Below are positions 19,574 to 27,448 of a DNA stretch of 33,416 nt, in pieces. The stretch comes from Candidatus Solibacter sp. (GTDB taxonomy: Bacteria; Acidobacteriota; Terriglobia; Bryobacterales; Bryobacteraceae), in the NCBI GenBank assembly GCA_025358475.1, contig JANYJN010000618.1, positions 1 through 33,416 on the forward strand, given 5' to 3'. The notes below the pieces were generated by a model, which saw only the letters and a program-made list of their open reading frames with translations, ran no database searches and was not told where the DNA came from. The position numbers and the translations under genes were made by a program. The stretch's first letter is position 1; the number at the start of each line of letters is the position of its first letter.

Positions 19574-19975
19574 TTGCAGGTAATCAGGGCACTCTCGATC
19601 TTTCTCAGCTACGTCTTTCACGGGTTGTTGTGTCTGATATTGTTTGCCATTTCCAGCCTCGCGATAGCCGCCGGCGCCCAGACGCTGCATCTGGGTATGC
19701 TTCCCTGGACGGGTTCCACGTTGTTGTACACGCTGTTCTTTGGCTCTTTGGTAGGCCTGGTGACGCTGGCCCTGGCCATCAAGGGGAGGTGGCGCCCGTT
19801 GTTTTTTGTGTGGAGCCTGGCGGTGGCGCTGCTGCTGCTGAAGGGCTACATCTTCAGCGGCTATCGCTTCAGCCCAGGCGAGTTTGGCACGGCGATGTAC
19901 CTGATCGGGGGATCATTGATCGCGCTGCCCGGCTCCTGGATGCGGATGGGCCGCCAGGCTGGGGCGCGTCGCTAA
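19574..19975 (+). CDS. Small integral membrane protein of unknown function
   Basis: About 133 aa with several hydrophobic segments; AGGAGG SD at 19560-19565 suits TTG 19574 better than the GTG 19565 of the ORF track. Confidence 0.6.
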   Translation: MQVIRALSIFLSYVFHGLLCLILFAISSLAIAAGAQTLHLGMLPWTGSTLLYTLFFGSLVGLVTLALAIKGRWRPLFFVWSLAVALLLLKGYIFSGYRFSPGEFGTAMYLIGGSLIALPGSWMRMGRQAGARR

Positions 19976-20002
19976 GGCGCCGCATCTGCCAGTCGCAGTA
20001 TT

Positions 20003-20034
20003 GAAAACGGACAGCGGGTTTTCGAAAACGGACA
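20003..20034 (+). promoter_or_regulatory. Pair of direct GAAAACGGACA sites, candidate enhancer-binding-protein UAS
   Basis: GAAAACGGACA at 20003-20013 and 20024-20034, period exactly 21 bp; lies about 100-130 bp upstream of the predicted sigma-54 TSS. Confidence 0.5.
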
Positions 20035-20108
20035 TCCAGTAACCAGCGGCTGGACGACAATCCGGCAAAGCTCCTGTATTTCCCCCAATAGAAGATGAAA
20101 ACCCCCTA

Positions 20109-20124
20109 TGGAACGGCAATTGCA
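20109..20124 (+). promoter_or_regulatory. Candidate sigma-54 (-24/-12) promoter for the tandem tolC genes
   Basis: TGGAACGGCAATTGCA versus consensus TGGCACR-N4-TTGCW: GG-N10-GC spacing exact, one mismatch in the -24 element; predicted TSS about 20135, followed by AGGG SD and ATG 20153. Confidence 0.6.
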
Positions 20125-20152
20125 CGGAAGCCGTGTTCAGCTTCAGGGAAAA

Positions 20153-22072
20153 ATGAGTCATTTCCGAAACGCCTTCGCCGTGGTCCTGCTTGTCTCGGGC
20201 TCCACCATTCTTGCCCAATCGTCTGAAGTTTCCATCCAAACGCCGGCGCCGCCGAAGTACGTGGGGCGGTGGCTGAAGCCGTTCCATCTGGAAAAACGGG
20301 TGGTGGCAGCGGCCAAGCTGAGCAACTCGCCGCGGCTGGAATCGCTGGTGCGGGGGGGGAATCTCTATCTTTCGGTGCAGGATGTGATCGCCCTGGCGCT
20401 GGAGAATAATCTGGATATCGCGGTGCAGCGCTACAGCCCGTTCCTGGCGCGCGAAGTGCTGCGGCGCGCCGAGGGCGGAGGGTTTCTGCGGCAGGTGGAT
20501 ACACCGGTGGCCGCGGGACCAGCCTCTGTCAGCACGGCGGGAATCAGCATCAACGGGAATGGGCTGGGCGGCGGCGGCGGGCTGAGCGGCGGCGGCGGAA
20601 TAGTCAGCCAGATCGGCCCGGTGCCTCCCAGCCTGGATCCCAACCTGTACCTCAGCTTCAGCGCCGGGCACAACACCACGCCCTTGACCAACACCCTGTT
20701 AAATCAAACCACGGCCTTGACGCAGGGTTACCGGCAGTTCGTGGCTCAGTACACGCAGCAATTCCAGACCGGGACCAGTGGGAGCGTCACGTTTGTCAAC
20801 ACGCGCAGCCTGCTCAACAGCTCCACGCCGCTTTTCAACCCTTCGATCAGCGGCTTCTTCGACGTGCAGATCAACCAGAACCTGCTACAAGGGATGAGCC
20901 TGGGCGTCAACAATCGCAATATCCGGGTGGCCAAGAACAATCTGAAGGTGAGCAACCTTCAAGTGAAGCTGCAGGTGGTGACCACGGTGAGCGCGGTGCT
21001 CAACCTGTACTGGGACCTGGTGAGCTTCAACGAAGCCGTGCGCATCAAAGAGCAGGCGCTAGGGACGGCGCAGAAGCTGTACGACGGCAACCGGAGGCAG
21101 GTGGAGATCGGGGCCTTGCCGGCGATTGAAGTGACGCGCGCCGCGGCGGAGGTATCGGCCAGCAAAGAGGACCTGTTGATCGCGCAGACCAACCTGGCGC
21201 AGCAGGAGATCGTGCTAAAGAACGCGCTCAACCGCAACAGCATGCAGAACGTGTGGCTGGACGACGTACACATCATCCCGCTGGACCGCATTGAGGTGCC
21301 AAAGACGGAGGAGATCCGGCCGGTGGCGGACCTGATTCAGGAAGCCGTGGAGAATCGCCTGGAAATTGAGCGGAGCAAGATCAATCTTGACAGTTCGAAG
21401 ATCCTGCTGAAGGGTGACAAAAACGGCCTGCTGCCGAACCTGCAGGCCTTCGCGGAGTTGACCAACCACGGACTGGCCGGCCCGTCGAACCCGCTGTACA
21501 ACAATTGCTGCGGGGCGCCCAATGGGTATTTTATCGGTGGCGACGCCAATGTGCTGGCGCAGATTCTGCGGCGCAATTTTCCGGACTATTCGGCGGGTTT
21601 TTCGCTAAATCTTCCGTTCCGGAACCGGGCGTCGCAGGCAGACTACGTGACAGACCAACTGCAATTGCGGCAGACCGAACTGCAGTTGCAGCGCACCCTG
21701 AACCAGGTACGCGTCGACGTGAAGACGGCGGTGATCGGGCTGGAACAGGCACGGGCGCGGGATCAGACCGCGGTGGATACGCGGGCACTGGCCGAAGAGA
21801 GCCTCAAGGCCGAACAAAGCCGGTTCCATTATGGGGTGGCGACGGTGGCGCAGGTGATTCAGGCACAGAAGGAACTGGCGCAAAGCCAGGACGGCGAAGT
21901 GCAGTCCATGGCCAATTACACGCACGCGCGGATCGCCTTCGATCTGGCGATGGGGCGCACGCTGGAGGTCAATCACATCTCGATGGAGGAAGCGCTGGCG
22001 GGGCAGGTGCAGAGAGAATCCGTCATACCGGCCACGCTGCCGGCGCCGCGCGCGCAGGGGGTCGGGAAATGA
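20153..22072 (+). CDS. TolC family outer-membrane efflux protein (copy 1)
   Basis: Signal peptide FRNAFAVVLLVSGSTILAQ; TolC-like coiled-coil repeats (VLNLYWDLVSFNEAVRIKEQALGTAQKLYDGNRRQVEIGALPAIEVTRAAAEV); ATG 20153 has AGGG SD; ORF-track start 20108 overlaps the predicted promoter. Confidence 0.88.
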   Translation: MSHFRNAFAVVLLVSGSTILAQSSEVSIQTPAPPKYVGRWLKPFHLEKRVVAAAKLSNSPRLESLVRGGNLYLSVQDVIALALENNLDIAVQRYSPFLAREVLRRAEGGGFLRQVDTPVAAGPASVSTAGISINGNGLGGGGGLSGGGGIVSQIGPVPPSLDPNLYLSFSAGHNTTPLTNTLLNQTTALTQGYRQFVAQYTQQFQTGTSGSVTFVNTRSLLNSSTPLFNPSISGFFDVQINQNLLQGMSLGVNNRNIRVAKNNLKVSNLQVKLQVVTTVSAVLNLYWDLVSFNEAVRIKEQALGTAQKLYDGNRRQVEIGALPAIEVTRAAAEVSASKEDLLIAQTNLAQQEIVLKNALNRNSMQNVWLDDVHIIPLDRIEVPKTEEIRPVADLIQEAVENRLEIERSKINLDSSKILLKGDKNGLLPNLQAFAELTNHGLAGPSNPLYNNCCGAPNGYFIGGDANVLAQILRRNFPDYSAGFSLNLPFRNRASQADYVTDQLQLRQTELQLQRTLNQVRVDVKTAVIGLEQARARDQTAVDTRALAEESLKAEQSRFHYGVATVAQVIQAQKELAQSQDGEVQSMANYTHARIAFDLAMGRTLEVNHISMEEALAGQVQRESVIPATLPAPRAQGVGK

Positions 22073-24048
22073 GGATGTCCCTGCACCGCGGGGACGCGGA
22101 GGGCGCGGAGATAAGCGCGGAGAAAACCAAGACAGGCCCGGTCCCAGCGTCGCTTGGATGGACAAGGCGGAGCCTTATCCCACTGCTGGCCGCGACCTGC
22201 CTGGTGGCGGAGTGCGGCGCACAGAATCTGCCGTTCCCCGTGGAGAAGCCGCCGGGACCGGCGTTCCTGCGTCCTTACCGGGTGCAGCCGGTGCCGGGCG
22301 TCCGGTTGCACAATTCGGGCCGGGTCAACAGCCTGCTGCGCGCGGGGAAGCTGTACCTGACGGTGCGGGACGCCATCGCGCTGGCGATTGAGAATAACCT
22401 GGGGCTAGAGATCGACAGGTACAGTCCGCTGCTGGCGCAATCGTCGTTGGAACGCGCGCAGGCCGGCGGACCGGTGCGCGGGGTGCCGAGCGCAAGCGCG
22501 CAGGTTTCCAGCGTCAATGCCGGGGTGGGCGTGAACGGCAGCGCGCAGAGCGCCGGATTGGGCAGTGGCGGGGGAGGCGGCAGCGGGGGATCGAGCGGCA
22601 ACGCGGCCATCCAGCAGGTGGGCGCCGTCACGCCGAATCTAGATCCGATTCTACAGAGCACCACCACGCAGGCGCACCTTACGCAGCCGCAGGCCAACAC
22701 GGTATTGAGCCAGACGAATGCCCTGATTCAATCGGTGCGCACCACGAATACCACTTTGCAGATGGGGTTGCTCAGCGGGGGCGTGGTGCAGTACCGCAAT
22801 TACGAGCAGTCTCTCAAGGAAAACTCGCCGAGCGACAGTCTGAATCCGGCGGTGGGCCCGCACATGGATTTGGCGTTCCAGCACGGCCTTTTGCGGGGCT
22901 TCGGCGTCAAGTTGAATGACCGGGGCATCCGCATAGCCAAGCTCAACACGGGCGGGTCGCTGGAACAGTTCCGTTCGCAATTGCTGGATCTGGTGGCCAA
23001 CGTTCTCAACAGCTATTGGAACCTGGTGAGCGCGAGCGAGGAATTGAAGGCACGGCAGTATTCCTGGGAGAATGCACAGAAGTTCTACCAGGACACGCAG
23101 AAGGAAATTGCGGCGGGAGCGATTCCGCGCGTGGAGTTGAGCCGGGCGGCGGTCGAGGTGGCCACGCGGCGGCAGGATCTGGTGGTGGCCCTGGCGAACT
23201 TGCGGCTGCGCGAGAACTCGCTGAAAGAGCTACTGGTGCGCACGCCGGACGCAACGGTAGAGGCGGCGGAGATCATCGCGCTGGACCGCATAGAGATTCC
23301 CGATACGGACGATCTGCCTCCGCTGCGGCAACTGGTGGCTCTGGCGATGGCCAAGCGGCCGGATGTAGCGGTGTCGAAGTTGCGGGACCAGACGGCGGAG
23401 ATCTCGCTCGCGGGGACGCAGAATCCGTTATTGCCCAGCTTGCAGGTGGCCGGGCAAACCTTCAACCGGGGCGTGGCCGGGACGCCGCAAGCCAGCAGCG
23501 GAGACGCCCCGAACCCGTATTTCGTGGGTGGATACGGCACGGCGCTGGGGCAGGTCTTGCGGCGCAATTTCCCCAACTACCGTGGCAGCGTCTCCATTTC
23601 GGCCTCTTTGGGGAACCGGACGGCGCAGGGGGATTACGGGATCGATCAACTGCAATTCCGGCAGTCGCAGATTACCCGGCAGCGCGACACGAATGCCATC
23701 GTGGTGGACATTGCGGCGCGCATGAGCGCACTGCGGCAGGCACGGTCGCGGCACGCGGCGGCGGTGAATACGCGGACGCTACAGGAGCAGTTGCTGGCGG
23801 CGGACCGGGAGAAATTCTCGTCGGGGATCGCCACGTTCAACGACATCATCAACGACCAGCGGGCTTTGGTAGTGGCGCAGATTTCCGAGGTCAATGCGCT
23901 GGCGGCCTATGCCCATGCGCGGGTCTCGCTGGATCAGACGCTGGGCGAGACGCTGGAGCGGAACCAGGTGTCGCTGGAGGAGGGCTTGAGTGGGCGCGTG
24001 GCGCGGGAATCCAAGGCGCCCGAGGTGGCGGTGGGGGCGAAGGAATAG
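22069..24048 (+). CDS. TolC family outer-membrane efflux protein (copy 2)
   Basis: ATGA overlap with copy 1; VLNSYWNLVSASEELKARQYSWENAQKFYQDTQKEIAAGAIPRVELSRAAVEVATRRQDL; same domain order as copy 1. Confidence 0.86.
   Translation: MRMSLHRGDAEGAEISAEKTKTGPVPASLGWTRRSLIPLLAATCLVAECGAQNLPFPVEKPPGPAFLRPYRVQPVPGVRLHNSGRVNSLLRAGKLYLTVRDAIALAIENNLGLEIDRYSPLLAQSSLERAQAGGPVRGVPSASAQVSSVNAGVGVNGSAQSAGLGSGGGGGSGGSSGNAAIQQVGAVTPNLDPILQSTTTQAHLTQPQANTVLSQTNALIQSVRTTNTTLQMGLLSGGVVQYRNYEQSLKENSPSDSLNPAVGPHMDLAFQHGLLRGFGVKLNDRGIRIAKLNTGGSLEQFRSQLLDLVANVLNSYWNLVSASEELKARQYSWENAQKFYQDTQKEIAAGAIPRVELSRAAVEVATRRQDLVVALANLRLRENSLKELLVRTPDATVEAAEIIALDRIEIPDTDDLPPLRQLVALAMAKRPDVAVSKLRDQTAEISLAGTQNPLLPSLQVAGQTFNRGVAGTPQASSGDAPNPYFVGGYGTALGQVLRRNFPNYRGSVSISASLGNRTAQGDYGIDQLQFRQSQITRQRDTNAIVVDIAARMSALRQARSRHAAAVNTRTLQEQLLAADREKFSSGIATFNDIINDQRALVVAQISEVNALAAYAHARVSLDQTLGETLERNQVSLEEGLSGRVARESKAPEVAVGAKE
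22157..22183 (+). repeat. Copy of the same short repeat inside tolC copy 2
   Basis: GATGGACAAGGCGGAGCCTTATCCCAC versus GATGCACAAGGCGGAGCCTTACGCCAC at 9253. Confidence 0.6.
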
Positions 24049-24138
24049 GCAAGTTCAAGGGCCCACGTTGCACTTGCCACCATGAGGGAGACCGCGCGCC
24101 GCTTCGCCAATGTGGATTCCGGAGGTTCACTTCGAAGC

Positions 24139-24166
24139 GGATGCACAAAGCGGAGCTTTTTGCCAC
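24139..24166 (+). repeat. Copy of the same short repeat upstream of the HAD hydrolase
   Basis: GGATGCACAAAGCGGAGCTTTTTGCCAC. Confidence 0.6.
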
Positions 24167-24181
24167 AGGTTATCCTGAACC

Positions 24182-24796
24182 TTGGTCATCTATAAGGCGA
24201 TTCTCCTCGATCTGGGCAGGGTACTGATTGACTTCGATTTCCGGCGCGGGTACCGGGCGCTGGAGGGGTTGTGCCCTTACACCGCGGAAGAGATTCCGCG
24301 GCGGTTAGCCGGCACGGGGCTGGTGGAGCGGTTCGAAACCGGGCTGGTGGAGCCGCGCGATTTTGTGGACCAGATGTGCCGGATTCTGGAATTGAAGGTG
24401 GACTACGACCAGTTCCGTGGGATTTGGAGTAGCATCTTCACCGACATCCTGATTCCCGAGAGCATACTGGCGGGCCTCGCGCGGCGATACCGGCTGGTGC
24501 TGGTGTCCAACACCAATGCCTTGCATTTCGAGATGATCCGGGAAACGTACGGTCACCTGCTGCGCCACTTCGACGACCTGGTGCTGTCCTACGAAGTTCG
24601 CGCCATGAAGCCGCAGCCGGAGATTTTCCAGGCGGCGCTAGGGAGCGCCCGCTGCCGGCCCGAGGAGTGCTTCTATACGGACGACATCGCGGCGTACATC
24701 GAGGGGGCACGGCGGATGGGGATCGATGCCGTGGCATTTGAGTCGCGGATGCAGTTGGAGGGGGAGATGCGCCAGCGGGGAATCGAGTGGGAATGA
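24182..24796 (+). CDS. HAD family hydrolase
   Basis: AILLDLGRVLIDFDFRRGYRAL (HAD motif I variant DLGRV); LVLVSNTNALHFEMIRE; MKPQPEIFQAAL; FYTDDIAAYIEGARRMGIDAV; TTG start. Confidence 0.85.
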   Translation: MVIYKAILLDLGRVLIDFDFRRGYRALEGLCPYTAEEIPRRLAGTGLVERFETGLVEPRDFVDQMCRILELKVDYDQFRGIWSSIFTDILIPESILAGLARRYRLVLVSNTNALHFEMIRETYGHLLRHFDDLVLSYEVRAMKPQPEIFQAALGSARCRPEECFYTDDIAAYIEGARRMGIDAVAFESRMQLEGEMRQRGIEWE

Positions 24797-24865
24797 GCGG
24801 TGCGAAAGAGCGCGACCAGGGGTCACGCGCAGACGAGGGCGTTGGCCCCACCAAGAAATAAAAAA

Positions 24866-24899
24866 AGACCAGGCGTGACGGAGGAGAAACGCCCGGTCT
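24866..24899 (-). terminator. Rho-independent terminator of the MoeA-like gene
   Basis: Minus-strand AGACCGGGCGT-TTCTCCTCCGTC-ACGCCTGGTCT followed by TTTTTTTATTT; 11-bp stem with one G.U wobble in the minus-strand RNA. Confidence 0.85.
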
Positions 24900-24953
24900 A
24901 TAAAACCTGCAAACCACTCGGAGGATTTGGCGTGCAGGTTGGTGGAGGAGCTC

Positions 24954-25925
24954 TTACGACAGCAGGCCCCCGTGCCCCAGGCAGGCAATTTCCCACCCGG
25001 TCACGTGGTAGCGAGCTAACAGCGGAGGCAACACCAAATCGACAACGTTCGGCTTCGCCGAACGGAAGCAGCCAGGGGCGGAAATGATGGGGACTTCGTC
25101 CTTATACGCCATCAGGAGCAGATTACCGGGCTCCACGGGAGCCAGGAAGCGCTCGACTTGCCCGCCTACCTTTAACATGGCCTGGCCAATGATATCTTCG
25201 GGACCGGCCGGCGCCGTGGTGGATGCCACCAGGATGGTGCACGGCTTCGATCTCAATAAATGTTGTAGGCAACGCGCCACAGAATTCTCATCTTCCGTGC
25301 AAGCCAATACGAAATTCGCATTCACGCCGAAGCGTTCGAGGCGTTGCCGCATAATATTCTCGAACAATTGACGGGCGCGCTCGCCGCTGACGGGGTCAGT
25401 GTAGAGGACTCCTACAGTCGGGGTGCGGATCGGCCGGGCCTGAAGAATGGGGCCGCGCTCCTTGAGGATTCCGACTACGGCATCCAGCTGATCCTTGGCG
25501 ACGGCAAAAGGGGCGCTCTTGACGGTGGCAATGCGCTGGCCGGCGACCGCATAGCTGAAGTTCAACGCGGTGGCAATGACCACGCTGGCGGGGCAGTTGA
25601 TCTGCTTGAGCAGTTCATCGTCCACCAGCACGCAGCAGTTCTCGGTGGCCAGGAGGTTGGCCCGTCCACCGGCTGCAAGGCGGATTTCGAAACTCCCGCA
25701 GCCCATTTCGCTGGCAACCGCGCAGACCGCGTCATCCTCGCCGATCTCCCCGTCTTCCAGTTCCGTAACCCAAATGGTTTCCATGCCTTCGGACTCCAAC
25801 ACGCGAATGTCTTCGTCACTGATGACATGGCCCTTAGCCAAAAGCTTCTTACCACCGGGCCGGAAAATGGTGCAACAAAGGATCCGACCAGTTGAGGATT
25901 TCACATCAACCGTCTGCGCTCTCAT
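24954..25925 (-). CDS. Molybdopterin-binding (MoeA-like) protein
   Basis: 323 aa; PTVGVLYTDPVSGERARQLFENIMRQRLERFGV and TILVASTTAPAGPEDIIGQAMLKVGGQVERFLAPVEPGNLLLMAY resemble a MoCF_biosynth domain. Confidence 0.75.
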   Translation of the reverse strand: MRAQTVDVKSSTGRILCCTIFRPGGKKLLAKGHVISDEDIRVLESEGMETIWVTELEDGEIGEDDAVCAVASEMGCGSFEIRLAAGGRANLLATENCCVLVDDELLKQINCPASVVIATALNFSYAVAGQRIATVKSAPFAVAKDQLDAVVGILKERGPILQARPIRTPTVGVLYTDPVSGERARQLFENIMRQRLERFGVNANFVLACTEDENSVARCLQHLLRSKPCTILVASTTAPAGPEDIIGQAMLKVGGQVERFLAPVEPGNLLLMAYKDEVPIISAPGCFRSAKPNVVDLVLPPLLARYHVTGWEIACLGHGGLLS

Positions 25926-25945
25926 GTTCGCCTCTCAATCTGCCT

Positions 25946-25989
25946 AAATCTAAGTCGAGTTTAGGGGTAAAAAGTCCTAAACTAGATTT
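25946..25989. promoter_or_regulatory. Inverted repeat upstream of the MoeA-like gene, candidate operator
   Basis: AAATCT-aagtcg-AGTTTAGG-ggtaaaaagt-CCTAAACT-AGATTT. Confidence 0.5.
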
Positions 25990-26054
25990 TAAGCCGAAAT
26001 TGTAGAGGATTTGCGGAAATTTGCAACAATCTTATGGGGGGTGTGGGAAAGACC

Positions 26055-26681
26055 CTACTTTGGGGGTATCGCCTCCACCAGGCGGGGTGTGGGGATTTGG
26101 ATCAGCTCGTCACTGGGCGAGGTCATCAACGGCCCCCAGGGTTGCGGCTCCGCCTCAGCCCAATGATCCGCCCGAAGAATGCGCAAAACGGCAACTTCAT
26201 CGCAGGCCTGGAACTTCGGGCAGCGCACGCAGTCCTTCCACGCCTTGAGCGGGAGCGTCCCGCGTTCCACCACATGAAAACCCACTCTGTTGAAAAAATC
26301 TACAACGTAAGTGAAGGCGAAGACGGCGTCGAGTTGGTACTGTACGGCTTCCGCAACCAGGACCTCGACCAGTTTGCGGCCGACACCCTTGGTCTTGGCA
26401 TGCTCATGAACGGCCAGCGAGCGGATTTCGGCGGTGGTGGGACTGTAGAAGTGCAGGGCACCGCAGCCCAGTAGTTCGCCGTCGAGAGAAACCACGGAGA
26501 AATCGCGGATGGCTTCCGACATTTCAAATTCGGTTCGGGCGAGCATGATGCCGCGGCCTGCATAACCGTTAATAAGGTGCAGAATGGGGGCGATGTCGCG
26601 CATCACCGCTTTGCGGACGGTGAGGCGGGAAGCCGCGCCGGGCGATTCCACGAAAGCGTCGGCCCGAAGAGAGCTGATCAT
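26055..26681 (-). CDS. argA: Short GNAT-type N-acetylglutamate synthase (ArgA-like)
   Basis: GNAT motif EIRSLAVHEHAKTKGVGRKLVEVLVAEA; C-terminal LKAWKDCVRCPKFQACDEVAVLRIL; ATGA overlap with argB; ATG at 26681. Confidence 0.8.
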   Translation of the reverse strand: MISSLRADAFVESPGAASRLTVRKAVMRDIAPILHLINGYAGRGIMLARTEFEMSEAIRDFSVVSLDGELLGCGALHFYSPTTAEIRSLAVHEHAKTKGVGRKLVEVLVAEAVQYQLDAVFAFTYVVDFFNRVGFHVVERGTLPLKAWKDCVRCPKFQACDEVAVLRILRADHWAEAEPQPWGPLMTSPSDELIQIPTPRLVEAIPPK

Positions 26682-27448
26682 ACTACCATCCTGGTGCCCA
26701 GATCCTCGCCGGCGAGGATTCTGCCGAGGACGCCGTCTGTGGCGCCGGGCGCGATGCGCACCTGATCCACGCCGGCGGCGAGCGCGCTCAGCGCCGCGTT
26801 CAGCTTGGCCTGCATGCCGCCGGTGGCGATGCCGTCTTCGATCAGTTGGCGGCTGGCGGCGGCGGTGAGGACCGGCCGAACCTGTTTGGAGCCATCGAGC
26901 ACGCCTTCCACATCGGTCAGGAAAATGAGTTGCCGGGCGCCGAAGGCGGCGGCACACGCCGCAGCCATCTGATCGGCGTTGACGTTGTAGACCTGGCCCT
27001 GGCGGTCGCCGGCGACGCAGGCCACTACGGGCACGTAGCCGTTGGCGGTCAGCAAGTGGAGGAGGGCGGGGTTGGATTTCGTGACACGGCCGACGGCGCC
27101 AAGCGCTGGGTCCATCTGCTCGGCCTCGACGAGGAAGCTATCGATGCCAGAGATTCCTACAGCGAGCGCTCCCGCCCGGTTGATGGCTGCCACCAGTTCG
27201 TGATTGACGCTGCCCGCGAAGATCTTGAGCACGGCGTCCACGGTTTCGGGCGTGGTGACGCGGAGGCCGCCGACGAAGGTGCTTTGGATGCCGCGTTCGG
27301 TCAGATAGCGGGTCATCTGCTTGCCACCACCGTGGACGACGGCGATTTCGTGCCCGGCGGAACGGGCGCCGGCGATTTGCCGCGCCAGTCGATCGCGCGA
27401 GTCCGGAGCATCCAGCAGGGTGCCGCCGAGCTTGACGAGAAGCTTCAC
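26678..27448 (-). CDS. argB: Acetylglutamate kinase
   Basis: MKLLVKLGGTLLD; AVVHGGGKQMTRYL; YNVNADQMAAACAAAFGARQLIFLTDVEGVLDGSK; GMQAKLNAALSAL. Confidence 0.95.
   Translation of the reverse strand: MKLLVKLGGTLLDAPDSRDRLARQIAGARSAGHEIAVVHGGGKQMTRYLTERGIQSTFVGGLRVTTPETVDAVLKIFAGSVNHELVAAINRAGALAVGISGIDSFLVEAEQMDPALGAVGRVTKSNPALLHLLTANGYVPVVACVAGDRQGQVYNVNADQMAAACAAAFGARQLIFLTDVEGVLDGSKQVRPVLTAAASRQLIEDGIATGGMQAKLNAALSALAAGVDQVRIAPGATDGVLGRILAGEDLGTRMVV

Noticed and set aside
20108-20152. Upstream ATG (20108) as the start of TolC copy 1
   Set aside because: It overlaps the -24 element of the predicted sigma-54 promoter; ATG 20153 has a better SD and begins a normal signal peptide.
24900-24960. 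tRNA-like signal (CCGAGTGGTT on the minus strand)
   Set aside because: Resembles a class II tRNA D-arm only locally; no T-arm, anticodon stem or acceptor stem can be assembled.
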